Of a stretch of DNA of 64,000 nucleotides, positions 54,608-62,294 are shown piece by piece. The translations under genes and the position numbers were made by a program. Below the pieces are notes generated by a model. It searched no databases, had not been told where the DNA came from, and saw only the letters and a program-made list of their open reading frames with translations. The first letter of the stretch is position 1. Each line of letters opens with the position of its first letter. This stretch comes from Streptomyces decoyicus (GTDB lineage: Bacteria; Actinomycetota; Actinomycetes; Streptomycetales; Streptomycetaceae). The stretch spans positions 5,766,001-5,830,000 of the forward strand of contig NZ_CP082301.1 in assembly GCF_019880305.1 (NCBI RefSeq). The letters are read 5' to 3'.

Positions 54608-55674
54608 CCGACATCGGCTACCTCGCGGCGTTCCTGGGCGGGGCACTGGCCCTGCTCAGCCCGTGCAGCGCGCTGCTGCTGCCGGCCTTCTTCGCCTACT
54701 CCCTCTCCACGCCCGGCCGGCTCATGGCCCGTACCGGCGTGTTCTACCTGGGGCTGGCCACGACGCTGGTGCCGCTCGGCGCGGCCAGTACGGCCGCCAG
54801 CCGGCTGTTCAACGGCCACCGCGACCTCCTGATCGCCGTCGGCGGCTGGGTCGTCATCGCGCTGGGTCTCGCCCAGATCCTCGGCCTGGGCTTCGCCTCC
54901 CGGCGCGCCCAGGCCGCCGCCGCGAGGATCACCCCGCGGTCGGCCGTCTCCACCTTTCTGCTCGGCTGTGTCTACGGCCTCGCCGGCTTCTGCGCGGGCC
55001 CGATCCTCGGCGCGGTGCTGACGGTGACGGCGGTCAGCGGCTCACCGGTGTACGGCGCCTCGATGCTCGCCGTCTACGCGCTGGGCATGGCGCTGCCGCT
55101 GTTCGTGCTGGCGCTGCTGTGGGACCGCTGCAAGCTCGGCACCCGGGGCTGGCTCCGGGGCCGTGAATTCACCCTCGGCAAGCTGCGGTTGCACACCACC
55201 TCGGTGCTGTCCGGGGTGTTCTTCATCGGCATCGGCGTGCTCTTCCTGCGGTTCAACGGGACCAGTGCGCTGCCCGGGATTCTCGACGCGGACGCCGAAG
55301 TCCGGGCCGAGGAATGGGCGACGCGGATCGGGAACGGCGTACCGGACCAGGTGCTGATCGCGGTGGCCGCGCTGGCCGTCGCCGGGGTGCTCGGCCGTAT
55401 CGCGCTCCGGCCGGAGAAGAAGCCGCGGGGCGGGACGGAACCGCCGCGAGGCGGGGCCGGCCAGCCGGGGGGCGGGGCCGGTCAGCCGCGGGGCGGGACG
55501 GAACAGGCCCGGAACGGGGACGGTCAGCCGGGGAGCGGGTCGGAACGGGCCCCGGGCGGGTCGGAACGGGCCCCGGGCGGGTCGGAACGGGCCCCGGGCG
55601 GGAAGGAACGGGCCCCGGGCGGGAAGGAACGGCCCCGGGACGAGGCCGACCAGCCGCGCGGTGGGACCGCATAG
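54604..55674 (+). CDS. CcdA/DsbD-type thiol:disulfide transmembrane protein with repeat tail
   Basis: A 356-residue protein. The membrane domain (about 1-275) has six or more segments and the two conserved redox cysteines: C21 in LLSPCSALLLP and C130 in AGFCAGPILGAV. It should carry electrons from cytoplasmic thioredoxin to the extracytoplasmic DsbA-like partner, whose gene it overlaps by 4 nt. After residue 285 the tail is Gly/Arg/Glu-rich and contains five 7-residue repeats (SERAPGG three times, KERAPGG, KERPRDE) encoded by a 21-nt DNA repeat. The tail is probably disordered and variable between strains. Confidence 0.9.
   Translation: MTDIGYLAAFLGGALALLSPCSALLLPAFFAYSLSTPGRLMARTGVFYLGLATTLVPLGAASTAASRLFNGHRDLLIAVGGWVVIALGLAQILGLGFASRRAQAAAARITPRSAVSTFLLGCVYGLAGFCAGPILGAVLTVTAVSGSPVYGASMLAVYALGMALPLFVLALLWDRCKLGTRGWLRGREFTLGKLRLHTTSVLSGVFFIGIGVLFLRFNGTSALPGILDADAEVRAEEWATRIGNGVPDQVLIAVAALAVAGVLGRIALRPEKKPRGGTEPPRGGAGQPGGGAGQPRGGTEQARNGDGQPGSGSERAPGGSERAPGGSERAPGGKERAPGGKERPRDEADQPRGGTA
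55540..55644 (+). repeat. 21-nt in-frame tandem repeat, five copies
   Basis: Three identical units (55540-55560, 55561-55581, 55582-55602; each begins TCGGAACGGGCCCC) are followed by one near-identical unit beginning AAGGAACGG (55603-55623) and a diverged fifth (55624-55644). Each unit encodes SERAPGG or a variant at the C-terminus of the CcdA-like protein. Confidence 0.95.
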
Positions 55675-55816
55675 CCACCGGCGTGCGGGACCACATAGCC
55701 ACCGGGCAGGACCGAGCGGCCGTGGGGCGGGGGCCGAGTGGCTGCGGGGCCGGACCGAGTGACCGTGGGGCGGGGCCGGGCCGTTGGGAAACGGCGCCGG
55801 CCTCCCGCCCCCGGGC

Positions 55817-57142
55817 TCACAGCCAGACGTTGTCGTTGACCGACCCCAGGCCCGTGCCGGACAGCCGCCGGTGCAGGGCCAGCGCCTGGTCCTCGGTCAG
55901 CGAGGCGACGTGGTCCGCGGCGGCACGCAGCCGGTCGCCGTGCAGCGACAGCTCCTCGGCGCGGTCCGGCGGCAGCAGCTCCGGTGCGTCATGGGACCAG
56001 CGCAGCAGTTCGCTCACCACCCGCCGCTTGCCGTGCTGCTGGGTCGCCAGCGCCGGGCGGTCGATGACATAGCACCACACCAGCTCCTTGAGCAGATCGC
56101 AGGCGGCCCGCCGCTCCGGCGGTATCACCAGTTGCGCCCCGTAGCGGATCGCCGCCGCGCCGCCCACCTCCAGCTCGATCCCACGGGTGAAGTACGAGAT
56201 CAGATCGGCCGTGCGGCGATTGACCGCGACCGCGTCCTCATGACTGCCGCTGTACGGGGCGGGCACCGCCAGCCGCTTGCCGATGTCCGTCATCATCACC
56301 AGCGCCGCGGCACGGTCGAAGGCCTCGCCCTCCCGCGCCCGTTTGGCCTGGACGTAATCCAGGAAGCGGCGGATCTCTCGCTCGGTGTCGGCGCCCGCGG
56401 CACCGTCCGGCGGGAACAGCGCGGCCAGCGGGATCAGGCCCGTACGGTAGAAGTCCTCGACGTCATGGCAGGCGTAGGTGACATCGTCCGCCCAGTCCAT
56501 GACCTGCTCCTCGACCGGCACGGCGGTGTCCGTACGACCGGCCCGCACCCACGAGAACGCCTCCCGGTCGGCGACATACACCCCCCACTTCACATGCCGC
56601 GCCGGATCCTGGTCGACGGGCGCCCGCTCCCACGGGTATTTGGTGGCGGCGTCCAGACAGGCGCGGGTCAGATGCAGCCCGCGATGGCCCGGATATTTGT
56701 GGGCGGCGAGGAAGGTCAGTACCCGCAGGGTCTGCGCATTGCCCTCGAAGCTGTCCAGCACACCGTCCGCGAAGTGCAGCTCGTCCATCGTGGCGCGCAA
56801 CGCCAGCTCACCCGCGTGCCCGAAGGGCGGATGGCCGATGTCGTGGGCCATGCACGCCGCCTCGACGAGCGCCGGATTCGGCCCGCCGTATTGGCGCTCC
56901 AGGCGCTCGGCCATCCGCCGGCCGAGCTGAGCCACCTTCATCGAGTGCGTCAGCCGGGTGTGGTACGCGCCCAGCTCGGCGCTGGCCACCACCTGGCTCT
57001 TGCCGGCCAGCGCCCGCCACTGCGTCGAATACAGGATCCGGTCGACGTCGTGCTCGAAGCCGGACCGCTGCCCGTCGTCGGGCACCCGTCGCCGCAGGGA
57101 GTGCTGTTCCAGGTCCTCATCGCTGTACGTGGCAGGTCGCAT
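55817..57142 (-). CDS. dgt: Deoxyguanosinetriphosphate triphosphohydrolase-like protein
   Basis: A 441-residue HD-domain enzyme hydrolysing dNTPs to nucleoside and triphosphate. It has the N-terminal DRILYSTQWRALAGKSQV, metal ligands His66 (TRLTHSMKV) and His100-Asp101 (MAHDIGHPPFGHAGE), and the fourth ligand Asp in VMDWADDVTYACHDVEDF. These make a complete metal site. This is the short Dgt form common in actinobacteria. It converges on the CcdA-like gene across a degenerate repeat-rich 142-nt gap. The small Cys protein gene lies 79 nt upstream on the same strand. Confidence 0.93.
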   Translation of the reverse strand: MRPATYSDEDLEQHSLRRRVPDDGQRSGFEHDVDRILYSTQWRALAGKSQVVASAELGAYHTRLTHSMKVAQLGRRMAERLERQYGGPNPALVEAACMAHDIGHPPFGHAGELALRATMDELHFADGVLDSFEGNAQTLRVLTFLAAHKYPGHRGLHLTRACLDAATKYPWERAPVDQDPARHVKWGVYVADREAFSWVRAGRTDTAVPVEEQVMDWADDVTYACHDVEDFYRTGLIPLAALFPPDGAAGADTEREIRRFLDYVQAKRAREGEAFDRAAALVMMTDIGKRLAVPAPYSGSHEDAVAVNRRTADLISYFTRGIELEVGGAAAIRYGAQLVIPPERRAACDLLKELVWCYVIDRPALATQQHGKRRVVSELLRWSHDAPELLPPDRAEELSLHGDRLRAAADHVASLTEDQALALHRRLSGTGLGSVNDNVWL

Positions 57143-57221
57143 GCGCGGATGGTAGTCCCGACCTGCCCGCCCGGGTCCGGCCGGTGGGTCTCGGGCCCTC
57201 CTTGCCCAGGGGTGTCTCCCC

Positions 57222-57575
57222 CTAGGCGCTCAGCCGACGCCGCCAGCGCGGATGCGGGCGGGCATGTGGCCGGGGGTGCGGATGGTGGGCGTCCGCCCTG
57301 CGCCGGCGGTCGTTGCAGAGCAGGCACTTTCCGTAGCCCGGCGGGAGAGGGTCCTCCGGGTCGCCGTACAACGGGTCGACCGCGCCGTTCGGATGTATGG
57401 CGCAGCCGGTCGGGCCGGTCTCGGCGCCCAGCGAGCTGGCAGCGGTCAGCGCTTGCCGGAGGACGTCGACGAGCTGGTCCGCATCGCGCCGGGTCGGCGC
57501 GGATTGCAGGGACGAGGCAAGGTCGGAGGCGGTGGTCAGCGCGGTCTGGAGTTCGCGCAGGTTTGCGTAACCCAT
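57222..57575 (-). CDS. Conserved small hypothetical protein with Cys/His motif
   Basis: A 117-residue protein, starting at ATG 57575 (MGYANLRELQTALTTASDL); the SD is weak (CAAGGC). The first half is helical. The second half has GCAIHPNGAVDPLYGD and PLPPGYGKCLLCNDRRRRAD, where the Cys, His and CLLC could bind zinc, followed by a His/Pro/Arg-rich tail. No domain was recognised. Position upstream of dgt on the same strand suggests a shared transcript. It could act in nucleic-acid binding, but nothing shows it. Confidence 0.7.
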   Translation of the reverse strand: MGYANLRELQTALTTASDLASSLQSAPTRRDADQLVDVLRQALTAASSLGAETGPTGCAIHPNGAVDPLYGDPEDPLPPGYGKCLLCNDRRRRADAHHPHPRPHARPHPRWRRRLSA

Positions 57576-57732
57576 GCCTTGGAGCGTAGGCGGCCCCACT
57601 GACAGTTGATCTTCCGATCGCACTTCGCGGCTTCCCATGGCCGCATGCATGCCCGCTCACGCCCACGATTTAGCACCGGGATGGTGACGGTCGCCTTGCC
57701 GGTCCATGACGGGCGGGGGCGGGGCGGGGGCC

Positions 57733-57844
57733 GGGGACGTCACGGCGGCGGGGTGCTGACGGGGACGCTACGGCGGCGGGGTGGCGGCGGGGACGCTACG
57801 GCGGCGGGGTGCCGGCGGGGACGCTACGGCGGTGGCGTGCTGCT
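57733..57844. repeat. 28-nt tandem repeat, four copies
   Basis: Units at 57733-57760, 57761-57788, 57789-57816 and 57817-57844 (starting GGGGACG(T/C)) share GGGGACGCTACGGCGG with few changes. A period of 28 is not a multiple of three, so the repeat is not evolving as coding sequence. Confidence 0.9.
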
Positions 57845-57887
57845 CATGTCAGGGCGGCGGGGCCCCATCCCCCCACCCCCGAACCCA

Positions 57888-57933
57888 CCCCCGCCCCCTC
57901 CCCCGAAGGGGGAGAGGGGGGAGGGGGCGGGGG
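57888..57933. terminator. 17-bp extreme G/C hairpin
   Basis: CCCCCGCCCCCTCCCCC (57888-57904) pairs perfectly with 57917-57933, around a 12-nt purine loop. The G-rich arm could also form a G-quadruplex. It lies 269-314 nt beyond the nadE stop on the minus strand, so terminator function is uncertain. Confidence 0.45.
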
Positions 57934-57995
57934 AGAGCTCCGAGGCCGTTGCGCGCAGCCGCAGCCGCAGCCGCAGCCGCAGCCTCAGCGCACGC

Positions 57996-58067
57996 AGCCT
58001 CGCCGCAGCCGCCTCGCAGCCGCACATCCGAAGCCTCGCCGCAGCCGCCTCGCAGCCGCACAGCCGA
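57996..58067. repeat. 36-nt direct repeat, two copies plus partial third
   Basis: Units at 57996-58031 and 58032-58067 (beginning AGCCTCGCCGCAGCC) differ at one position (CACATCC versus CACAGCC). A third unit begins at 58068 and decays. A (GCAGCC)n-like run directly precedes them. Confidence 0.9.
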
Positions 58068-58201
58068 AGCCCCGCCGCAGGTCACCCCGAGCCGTTCCGT
58101 GCCCGCCGAGCCCCCAGAGGCCGTGCAAAAGCCACTCCACAGCCCCGCAGCCGCCCCGGACCCGACCGCTCCCCCCGGGAGCGAGCGGCAGCGCCCGCCC
58201 C

Positions 58202-59032
58202 TCAGGGAGCGAGCGGCAGCGCCCGCTTGTGGTCCGTGAGGCGGTAGCGGCGGACGATGGCCTCGGCGGCAGCGGCGTCGACCGGCTTGCCCTCCAGGAA
58301 GTCGTCGATCTGGTCGTAGCTCACACCGAGCGCGTCCTCGTCCGGCTTGCCCGGGTCGAGCGTCTCCAGGTCGGCCGTCGGCACCTTGTGCACCAGCTCC
58401 TGAGGGGCGCCCAGCGCCGCCGACACCGCGCGCACCCGGCGCTTGGTCAGCCCGGTCAGCGGCACCACATCGGCCGCACCGTCCCCGAACTTCGTGAAGA
58501 AGCCGGAGACCGCCTCGGCCGCGTGGTCGGTGCCCACGACCAGGCCGTCGTGCGCACCCGCGACCGCGTACTGCGCGATCATGCGCTGGCGCGCCTTGAT
58601 GTTGCCCTGGACGAAGTCCTGGTGGTGGGCGTCGCGGAAGGTGAGCCCGCCGTCCACCGCGGCCTGGAGCGACGCATCGCTCGCCGGGCGGATGTCGACG
58701 GTCAGCTCCCGGTCGGGGCGGATGAACTCCAGCGCCCGCTGTGCGTCCTTCTCGTCCGCCTGGACGCCGTACGGCAGCCGCATCGCGTAGAACGTCGCGT
58801 CGTGCCCGGCGGCGCGGGCCCGCTCCACGGCGAGCTGGCAGAGCCGGCCGGTGGTGGTGGAGTCGACGCCGCCGCTGATCCCCAGGACCAGGGAGCGCAG
58901 GCCCGTGGAGGTCAGCCGCTCCGTGAGGAAGGCCACCCGGCGCTCGATCTCCTGCTCGGCGTCGAAGGACGCGGTCACCTGGAGATCCCGGGCGATCTCC
59001 TGTTGCAGGGCCTTGGACGCCGGGTCGGTCAC
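58202..59032 (-). CDS. nadE: NH3-dependent NAD+ synthetase
   Basis: A 276-residue enzyme: deamido-NAD + ATP + ammonia to NAD. The ATP-pyrophosphatase P-loop SGGVDST is at residues 53-59 (LVLGISGGVDSTTTGRL). Further motifs are MRLPYGVQADEKDAQ, QGNIKARQRMIAQY, VVGTDHAAEAVSGFFTKFGDGAADVVPL and the tail RYRLTDHKRALPLAP. It lacks a glutaminase domain, so it uses free ammonia, like E. coli NadE. GTG 59032 follows AGAGGAGC. It ends next to the repeat-rich region. Confidence 0.96.
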   Translation of the reverse strand: MTDPASKALQQEIARDLQVTASFDAEQEIERRVAFLTERLTSTGLRSLVLGISGGVDSTTTGRLCQLAVERARAAGHDATFYAMRLPYGVQADEKDAQRALEFIRPDRELTVDIRPASDASLQAAVDGGLTFRDAHHQDFVQGNIKARQRMIAQYAVAGAHDGLVVGTDHAAEAVSGFFTKFGDGAADVVPLTGLTKRRVRAVSAALGAPQELVHKVPTADLETLDPGKPDEDALGVSYDQIDDFLEGKPVDAAAAEAIVRRYRLTDHKRALPLAP

Positions 59033-59163
59033 GGCTGCTCCTCTTGTTCTCGTGCTGCGTCGTGCGGTGGGGGTGACGCGCTGTTCTGTGCCGCCCACGC
59101 AGTGTTCCCCCGCTGCGTGGGCGCGGTTCCTGGGGACGCCGAAAGGCGCGCCGGTAGGAAACC

Positions 59164-59718
59164 TTATGCCGGGTGCGCCCATTTCTTGAGGGCGGCCTTG
59201 GTCGAGAAGTCCGCGACGTCCTTGTCCAGCGGCCGGTCGGTGTACTGGTGGATACGCCACTTCGCCTTGATCCGCGGATGGCCGGCGGAGACGTAGTCGG
59301 CGATCCACAGGCCGTCGGCCGCGTAGGACGTGGTGTCGTGGTTGAGCCAGAAATCGCGGTTGCAGTAGAGCAGCACCCGGTGGGTGGGCCGCAGCTTCTT
59401 CACCTCGGCCAGGAACTGGTCCTTCTGCGCGTTGCTCGCATACGTCCCCTCGCCGGTGCGCTCCCAGTCGCAGGCGAGGAGGTCGCCCTGGACCGATGCG
59501 CATTTCTCGACGAAGTATTTCGCCTGGGCCGCGATATTCCCCGGCCACAGAAAGTGGTAGAAACCGACCACGCAGCCCGCTTTACGGGCCTTTGACGCCT
59601 GCGCGGACTGGTGCGGATTGATGTAGGAGCGGCCTTCGGTGGCCTTGACGATAACGAAGTCCAGCCCCTCGGCGGAGTACGAAGTGTTGTAGGAGCTGAC
59701 ATCGACACCATGCAGCAT
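59164..59718 (-). CDS. GH25-type muramidase without a signal peptide
   Basis: A 184-residue single-domain protein. Its start MLHGVDVSSYNTSYSAEGLD, then FVIVKATEGRSYINP, matches the first two strands of GH25 lysozymes, with Asp6. The catalytic DxE is LLACDWERTG (D84, E86). Later motifs are LYCNRDFW, GLWIADYV and HQYTDRPLDKDVADFS. These cleave the glycan between MurNAc and GlcNAc. No signal peptide, anchor or wall-binding domain is present, unlike most secreted GH25 enzymes. It may use a holin-like or other export route, act at lysis, or have a changed role. It is not flanked by phage genes. Confidence 0.88.
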   Translation of the reverse strand: MLHGVDVSSYNTSYSAEGLDFVIVKATEGRSYINPHQSAQASKARKAGCVVGFYHFLWPGNIAAQAKYFVEKCASVQGDLLACDWERTGEGTYASNAQKDQFLAEVKKLRPTHRVLLYCNRDFWLNHDTTSYAADGLWIADYVSAGHPRIKAKWRIHQYTDRPLDKDVADFSTKAALKKWAHPA

Positions 59719-60071
59719 GAACGGCCTCCTGCCGATCGGACCTGCGGATTCGAAGCGTCAACTGCTCGAAGCGACCCCTGCGTTGCAGTGTGTTCCGGAC
59801 GTACCCGGGTTCCTGGGTTCCCGGGCCCTTGCGTTTCGGTGATCAGTTTTTCCTGTGAGCCGGCGTTTCTTCCTGCGAGGCAGCCTTGTTCCGCCTTGTT
59901 CCTGCTTGTTCCTGCTTGTTCCGGCGGTGGTGCCTGTTCGCTTTCCAGCAGTTCAGCATGTTCGCTACCGGGGACGCCAGGCTGCGGTCAGGAAGTTCCT
60001 TGTGCTGCGGTCAAGTTGCGGCGGCGCCGGTTTCGCCGCCGGACCGGCCCGCAGGCCGAAAGACGGCCGTT
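59719..60071. other. 353-nt gap between muramidase and glycosyltransferase
   Basis: There is no gene. A 10-nt repeat with TTGTTCC cores occurs four times at 59884-59923. The local base composition is less GC-rich than its neighbours (59840-59980). No terminator stem was found. Confidence 0.5.
59884..59923. repeat. 10-nt tandem repeat, four copies
   Basis: CCTTGTTCCG, CCTTGTTCCT, GCTTGTTCCT and GCTTGTTCCG follow each other directly. It lies upstream of the muramidase gene on the coding-opposite side. Confidence 0.8.
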
Positions 60072-61292
60072 TCAGCGCCGCCTGATGCGCCGTACCAGCC
60101 GTCGTGCGCGGGCGCGGGCGCGGCCGAGGGCCCGCTGCCAGGCGCGGCTCGCGCGCGTCGACCGCAGCTCCTGGAAGAGGAGTTGGTAGCGCTCGGCGAT
60201 CGGCTCCGGGTCGTAGCGGCGTGAGCTCTCCAGCGCGGTACGGGCCATCTCGCGGCGGCGCTGCGGGTCCTCGACGAGCTGGAGGAGAGCGGCGGCCAGC
60301 GCCCGGCCGTCGCCGCGCGGCACCAGCAGCCCGTCCGTACCGTCGTGGATGATCTCTGCCGGGCCCAGCGGGCAGTCGGTGCTGACGACGGGCACTCCGC
60401 AGCGCATCGCCTCGACGATGGTCATGCCGAAGGACTCCGCGTCCGAGGCCGAGGCGACGATCGACGCCTTGGCGAACTCCGCCTCTATCGGGGAGCGCGG
60501 CCCGGTCAGCTCCGCCTGCCGGCTCAGCCCGAGACCGTCGATCAGCCCTTGGAGCTGTGCGCGCTCGGCGCCGCCGCCGTGTATCCGCAGCCGCCAGTCG
60601 GGGTGCTTGGCGGCGACCGCGGAGAACGCCTCGATCAGCAGGTCGAAGCGCTTGCCGCGGACCAGCCGGCCGGCTGCCGCGATCACCTTCGCGGTGCCCT
60701 CGGACGGTGGCCCGGCCGGCGCGGGCACGATGTTGGGCACGGCCAGGACCCGTACCCCGGGCAGCGGCATCCGTGCGCGGTAGACGGAGGCATCCGCCTC
60801 GGTGGTGGTGACCACGGCGTCCAGCGTCCGGTAATGCGGGGCGAGTTCGGACCGGAGCCGCTTGCTGTGGGCGTCGTACCGGAGGTGCTCCTGGGCGATC
60901 CGCAGCGCCCGGCGGGGGCCGAATCGCGCCAGGTAGACATTGATGCCGGGCCGGGTGCCGATCAGCACCTCCGCGTCGGTGGTGCGCAGGAACTCCGCGG
61001 CACGGACGTCGACCAGCCGGCTGTACTGGTGGTGCCGCTTCTCGGCGAGCGGGAAGTCCCGGGCGGGCTCGCCGAAGAGCGGATCGGCCATGTCCTCGCT
61101 GCCCACCCGGGTGTCCACCAGCGGTATCAGCCGCACCCGCGGATCCAGGGCGAACCGCGGGACCTCGCGGTGCCGCAGCATCGAGACGATCTCGACGTCA
61201 TGCCGGTCGGCGAGCGCGGCGGCGAGGTTGAAGGTGGTGCGGATGGTGCCGCCGATGGCATAGGCGTTGTGCAGCAGGAGGGTGATCTTCAT
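60072..61292 (-). CDS. GT4-family glycosyltransferase
   Basis: A 406-residue GT-B glycosyltransferase. The N-terminal half (MKITLLLHNAYAIGGTIRTT) binds the acceptor. The donor half has AGRLVRGKRFDLLIEAFSAV, RIHGGGAERAQLQ, and the EX7E-type segment SASDAESFGMTIVEAMRCGVPVV, followed by CPLGPAEII. It ends in a basic Arg-rich tail (RARARARRLVRRIRRR) that could bind membrane. It uses a nucleotide sugar; the acceptor is unknown, possibly a cell-wall or lipid glycan. ATG 61292 was chosen, although the only purine-rich SD candidate (GGAAGAG) is rather far upstream. It is divergent from the MprAB-like system, which may co-regulate it. Confidence 0.88.
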   Translation of the reverse strand: MKITLLLHNAYAIGGTIRTTFNLAAALADRHDVEIVSMLRHREVPRFALDPRVRLIPLVDTRVGSEDMADPLFGEPARDFPLAEKRHHQYSRLVDVRAAEFLRTTDAEVLIGTRPGINVYLARFGPRRALRIAQEHLRYDAHSKRLRSELAPHYRTLDAVVTTTEADASVYRARMPLPGVRVLAVPNIVPAPAGPPSEGTAKVIAAAGRLVRGKRFDLLIEAFSAVAAKHPDWRLRIHGGGAERAQLQGLIDGLGLSRQAELTGPRSPIEAEFAKASIVASASDAESFGMTIVEAMRCGVPVVSTDCPLGPAEIIHDGTDGLLVPRGDGRALAAALLQLVEDPQRRREMARTALESSRRYDPEPIAERYQLLFQELRSTRASRAWQRALGRARARARRLVRRIRRR

Positions 61293-61426
61293 ACGGTGTC
61301 GTGCTCTTCCCCGAGATGTGCCGAATCGTTCCGACCGGCCGGTACGCTCGCGGTCCGGTCGCCCCGACCGGCCCGTCCGGCACGGGGCAACCGTGGCGGT
61401 AAGGGGTAAGCCGATGGCGTGGCGAG

Positions 61427-61474
61427 GGTGAGAGCCCGGTAAGAACCGCGGGTGAGATCCGGGTAAGAAAGCCC
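61427..61474 (+). promoter_or_regulatory. 24-nt direct repeats upstream of the MprA-like regulator
   Basis: GGTGAGA is found at 61427-61433 and 61451-61457, and GGTAAGAA at 61438-61445 and 61462-61469, so the composite repeats with a 24-nt period. It sits 55-102 nt before the regulator start, in the region shared with the divergent glycosyltransferase. Direct repeats of this sort are typical autoregulatory sites of OmpR/MprA-type proteins. Confidence 0.65.
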
Positions 61475-61528
61475 CCGCCGGACCGGCTGCCCGCCGCCGC
61501 ACCTCCGGGCCCTTGGCAGACTTGCCGG

Positions 61529-62293
61529 GTGACCCATTCCGTGCTGCTCGCCGAGGACGACCGCCCCATCCGCACCGCGCTGGAGCGTGCCCTGACGCTG
61601 GAGGGGTACCAGGTCACCGCTGTTGCCGACGGCATTCAGGCACTGGCCGCCGCGCACCGTGAGCGGCCCGATGTGATCCTGCTGGACGTGATGATGCCGG
61701 GGATCGACGGGCTCCAGGTGTGCCAGGTGCTGCGGGCCGAGCAGGACCGCACCCCGATCCTGATGCTCACCGCCCGGGTCGAGACGGCCGACCGGATCGC
61801 CGGTCTGGATGCCGGGGCGGACGACTACGTGGTCAAACCGTTCGAGGTCGAGGAGGTCTTCGCCCGGCTGCGGGCGCTGCTGCGGCGGACGACGGCGGGA
61901 TCGGTGCCGGAGGACGGCGGCGCGGCTGCCGGTTCCGGCGGCGACGGGAACGAGGCGGCCGAGGGGCCGTACGACCCCAGGGTGGCGGACAGCGGTGTCG
62001 TCGAGGCGGCGGATCTGCGGATCGACGGTCCCTCGCGCCGCGCCTGGCGCGGAGAGCGGGAGCTGGAGCTGACCCGGACCGAATTCGAGCTGCTGGAGCT
62101 GCTGGCCCGCAACGCCGGGATCGTCCTGGACCATTCGACGATCTACGACCGCATCTGGGGCTACGACTTCGGGCCCGGCTCGAAGAACCTCGCGGTGTAT
62201 GTGGGCTATCTGCGGCGCAAGGTCGACGTCCCGGGCAGCCGCCCGCTGATCCACACGGTGCGCGGCGTCGGTTACGTGCTGCGGGAGGACTGA
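61529..62293 (+). CDS. OmpR-family response regulator, MprA-like
   Basis: A 254-residue regulator (GTG start). The receiver domain has D10/D11 (LLAEDDRP), phosphoacceptor D53 (ILLDVMMP), T81 and K103 (VVKPFEVEEVF). An unusually long Gly/Ala/Glu linker (about 120-155) connects to the winged helix, which has the typical RRKVDVPGSRPLIHTVRGVGYVL ending. Its kinase starts 1 nt after its stop. The wording resembles mycobacterial MprA, the envelope-stress regulator, but this is by eye. A 24-nt direct-repeat operator lies upstream. Confidence 0.93.
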   Translation: MTHSVLLAEDDRPIRTALERALTLEGYQVTAVADGIQALAAAHRERPDVILLDVMMPGIDGLQVCQVLRAEQDRTPILMLTARVETADRIAGLDAGADDYVVKPFEVEEVFARLRALLRRTTAGSVPEDGGAAAGSGGDGNEAAEGPYDPRVADSGVVEAADLRIDGPSRRAWRGERELELTRTEFELLELLARNAGIVLDHSTIYDRIWGYDFGPGSKNLAVYVGYLRRKVDVPGSRPLIHTVRGVGYVLRED

Positions 62294-62294
62294 G

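Larger units (their letters stand above)
57576..58201. other. 626-nt repeat-rich region without a supported gene
   Basis: It contains four 28-nt repeats (57733-57844), a 17-bp G/C hairpin (57888-57933), a run of GCAGCC/GCAGCCGCAGCC (about 57955-57990), and a 36-nt direct repeat (57996-58067). ORFs crossing it are read through repeats in several frames and none has a protein-like composition. Confidence 0.65.

Noticed and set aside
57733..58067. CRISPR-like array
   Set aside because: Units are directly adjacent with no unique spacers and no cas genes nearby, so these are tandem repeats.
57606..58247. Plus-strand open frames through the repeat region upstream of nadE
   Set aside because: They consist of Arg/Pro/Ser-rich repeat translations in several frames and contain a 28-nt repeat, so coding is not supported.
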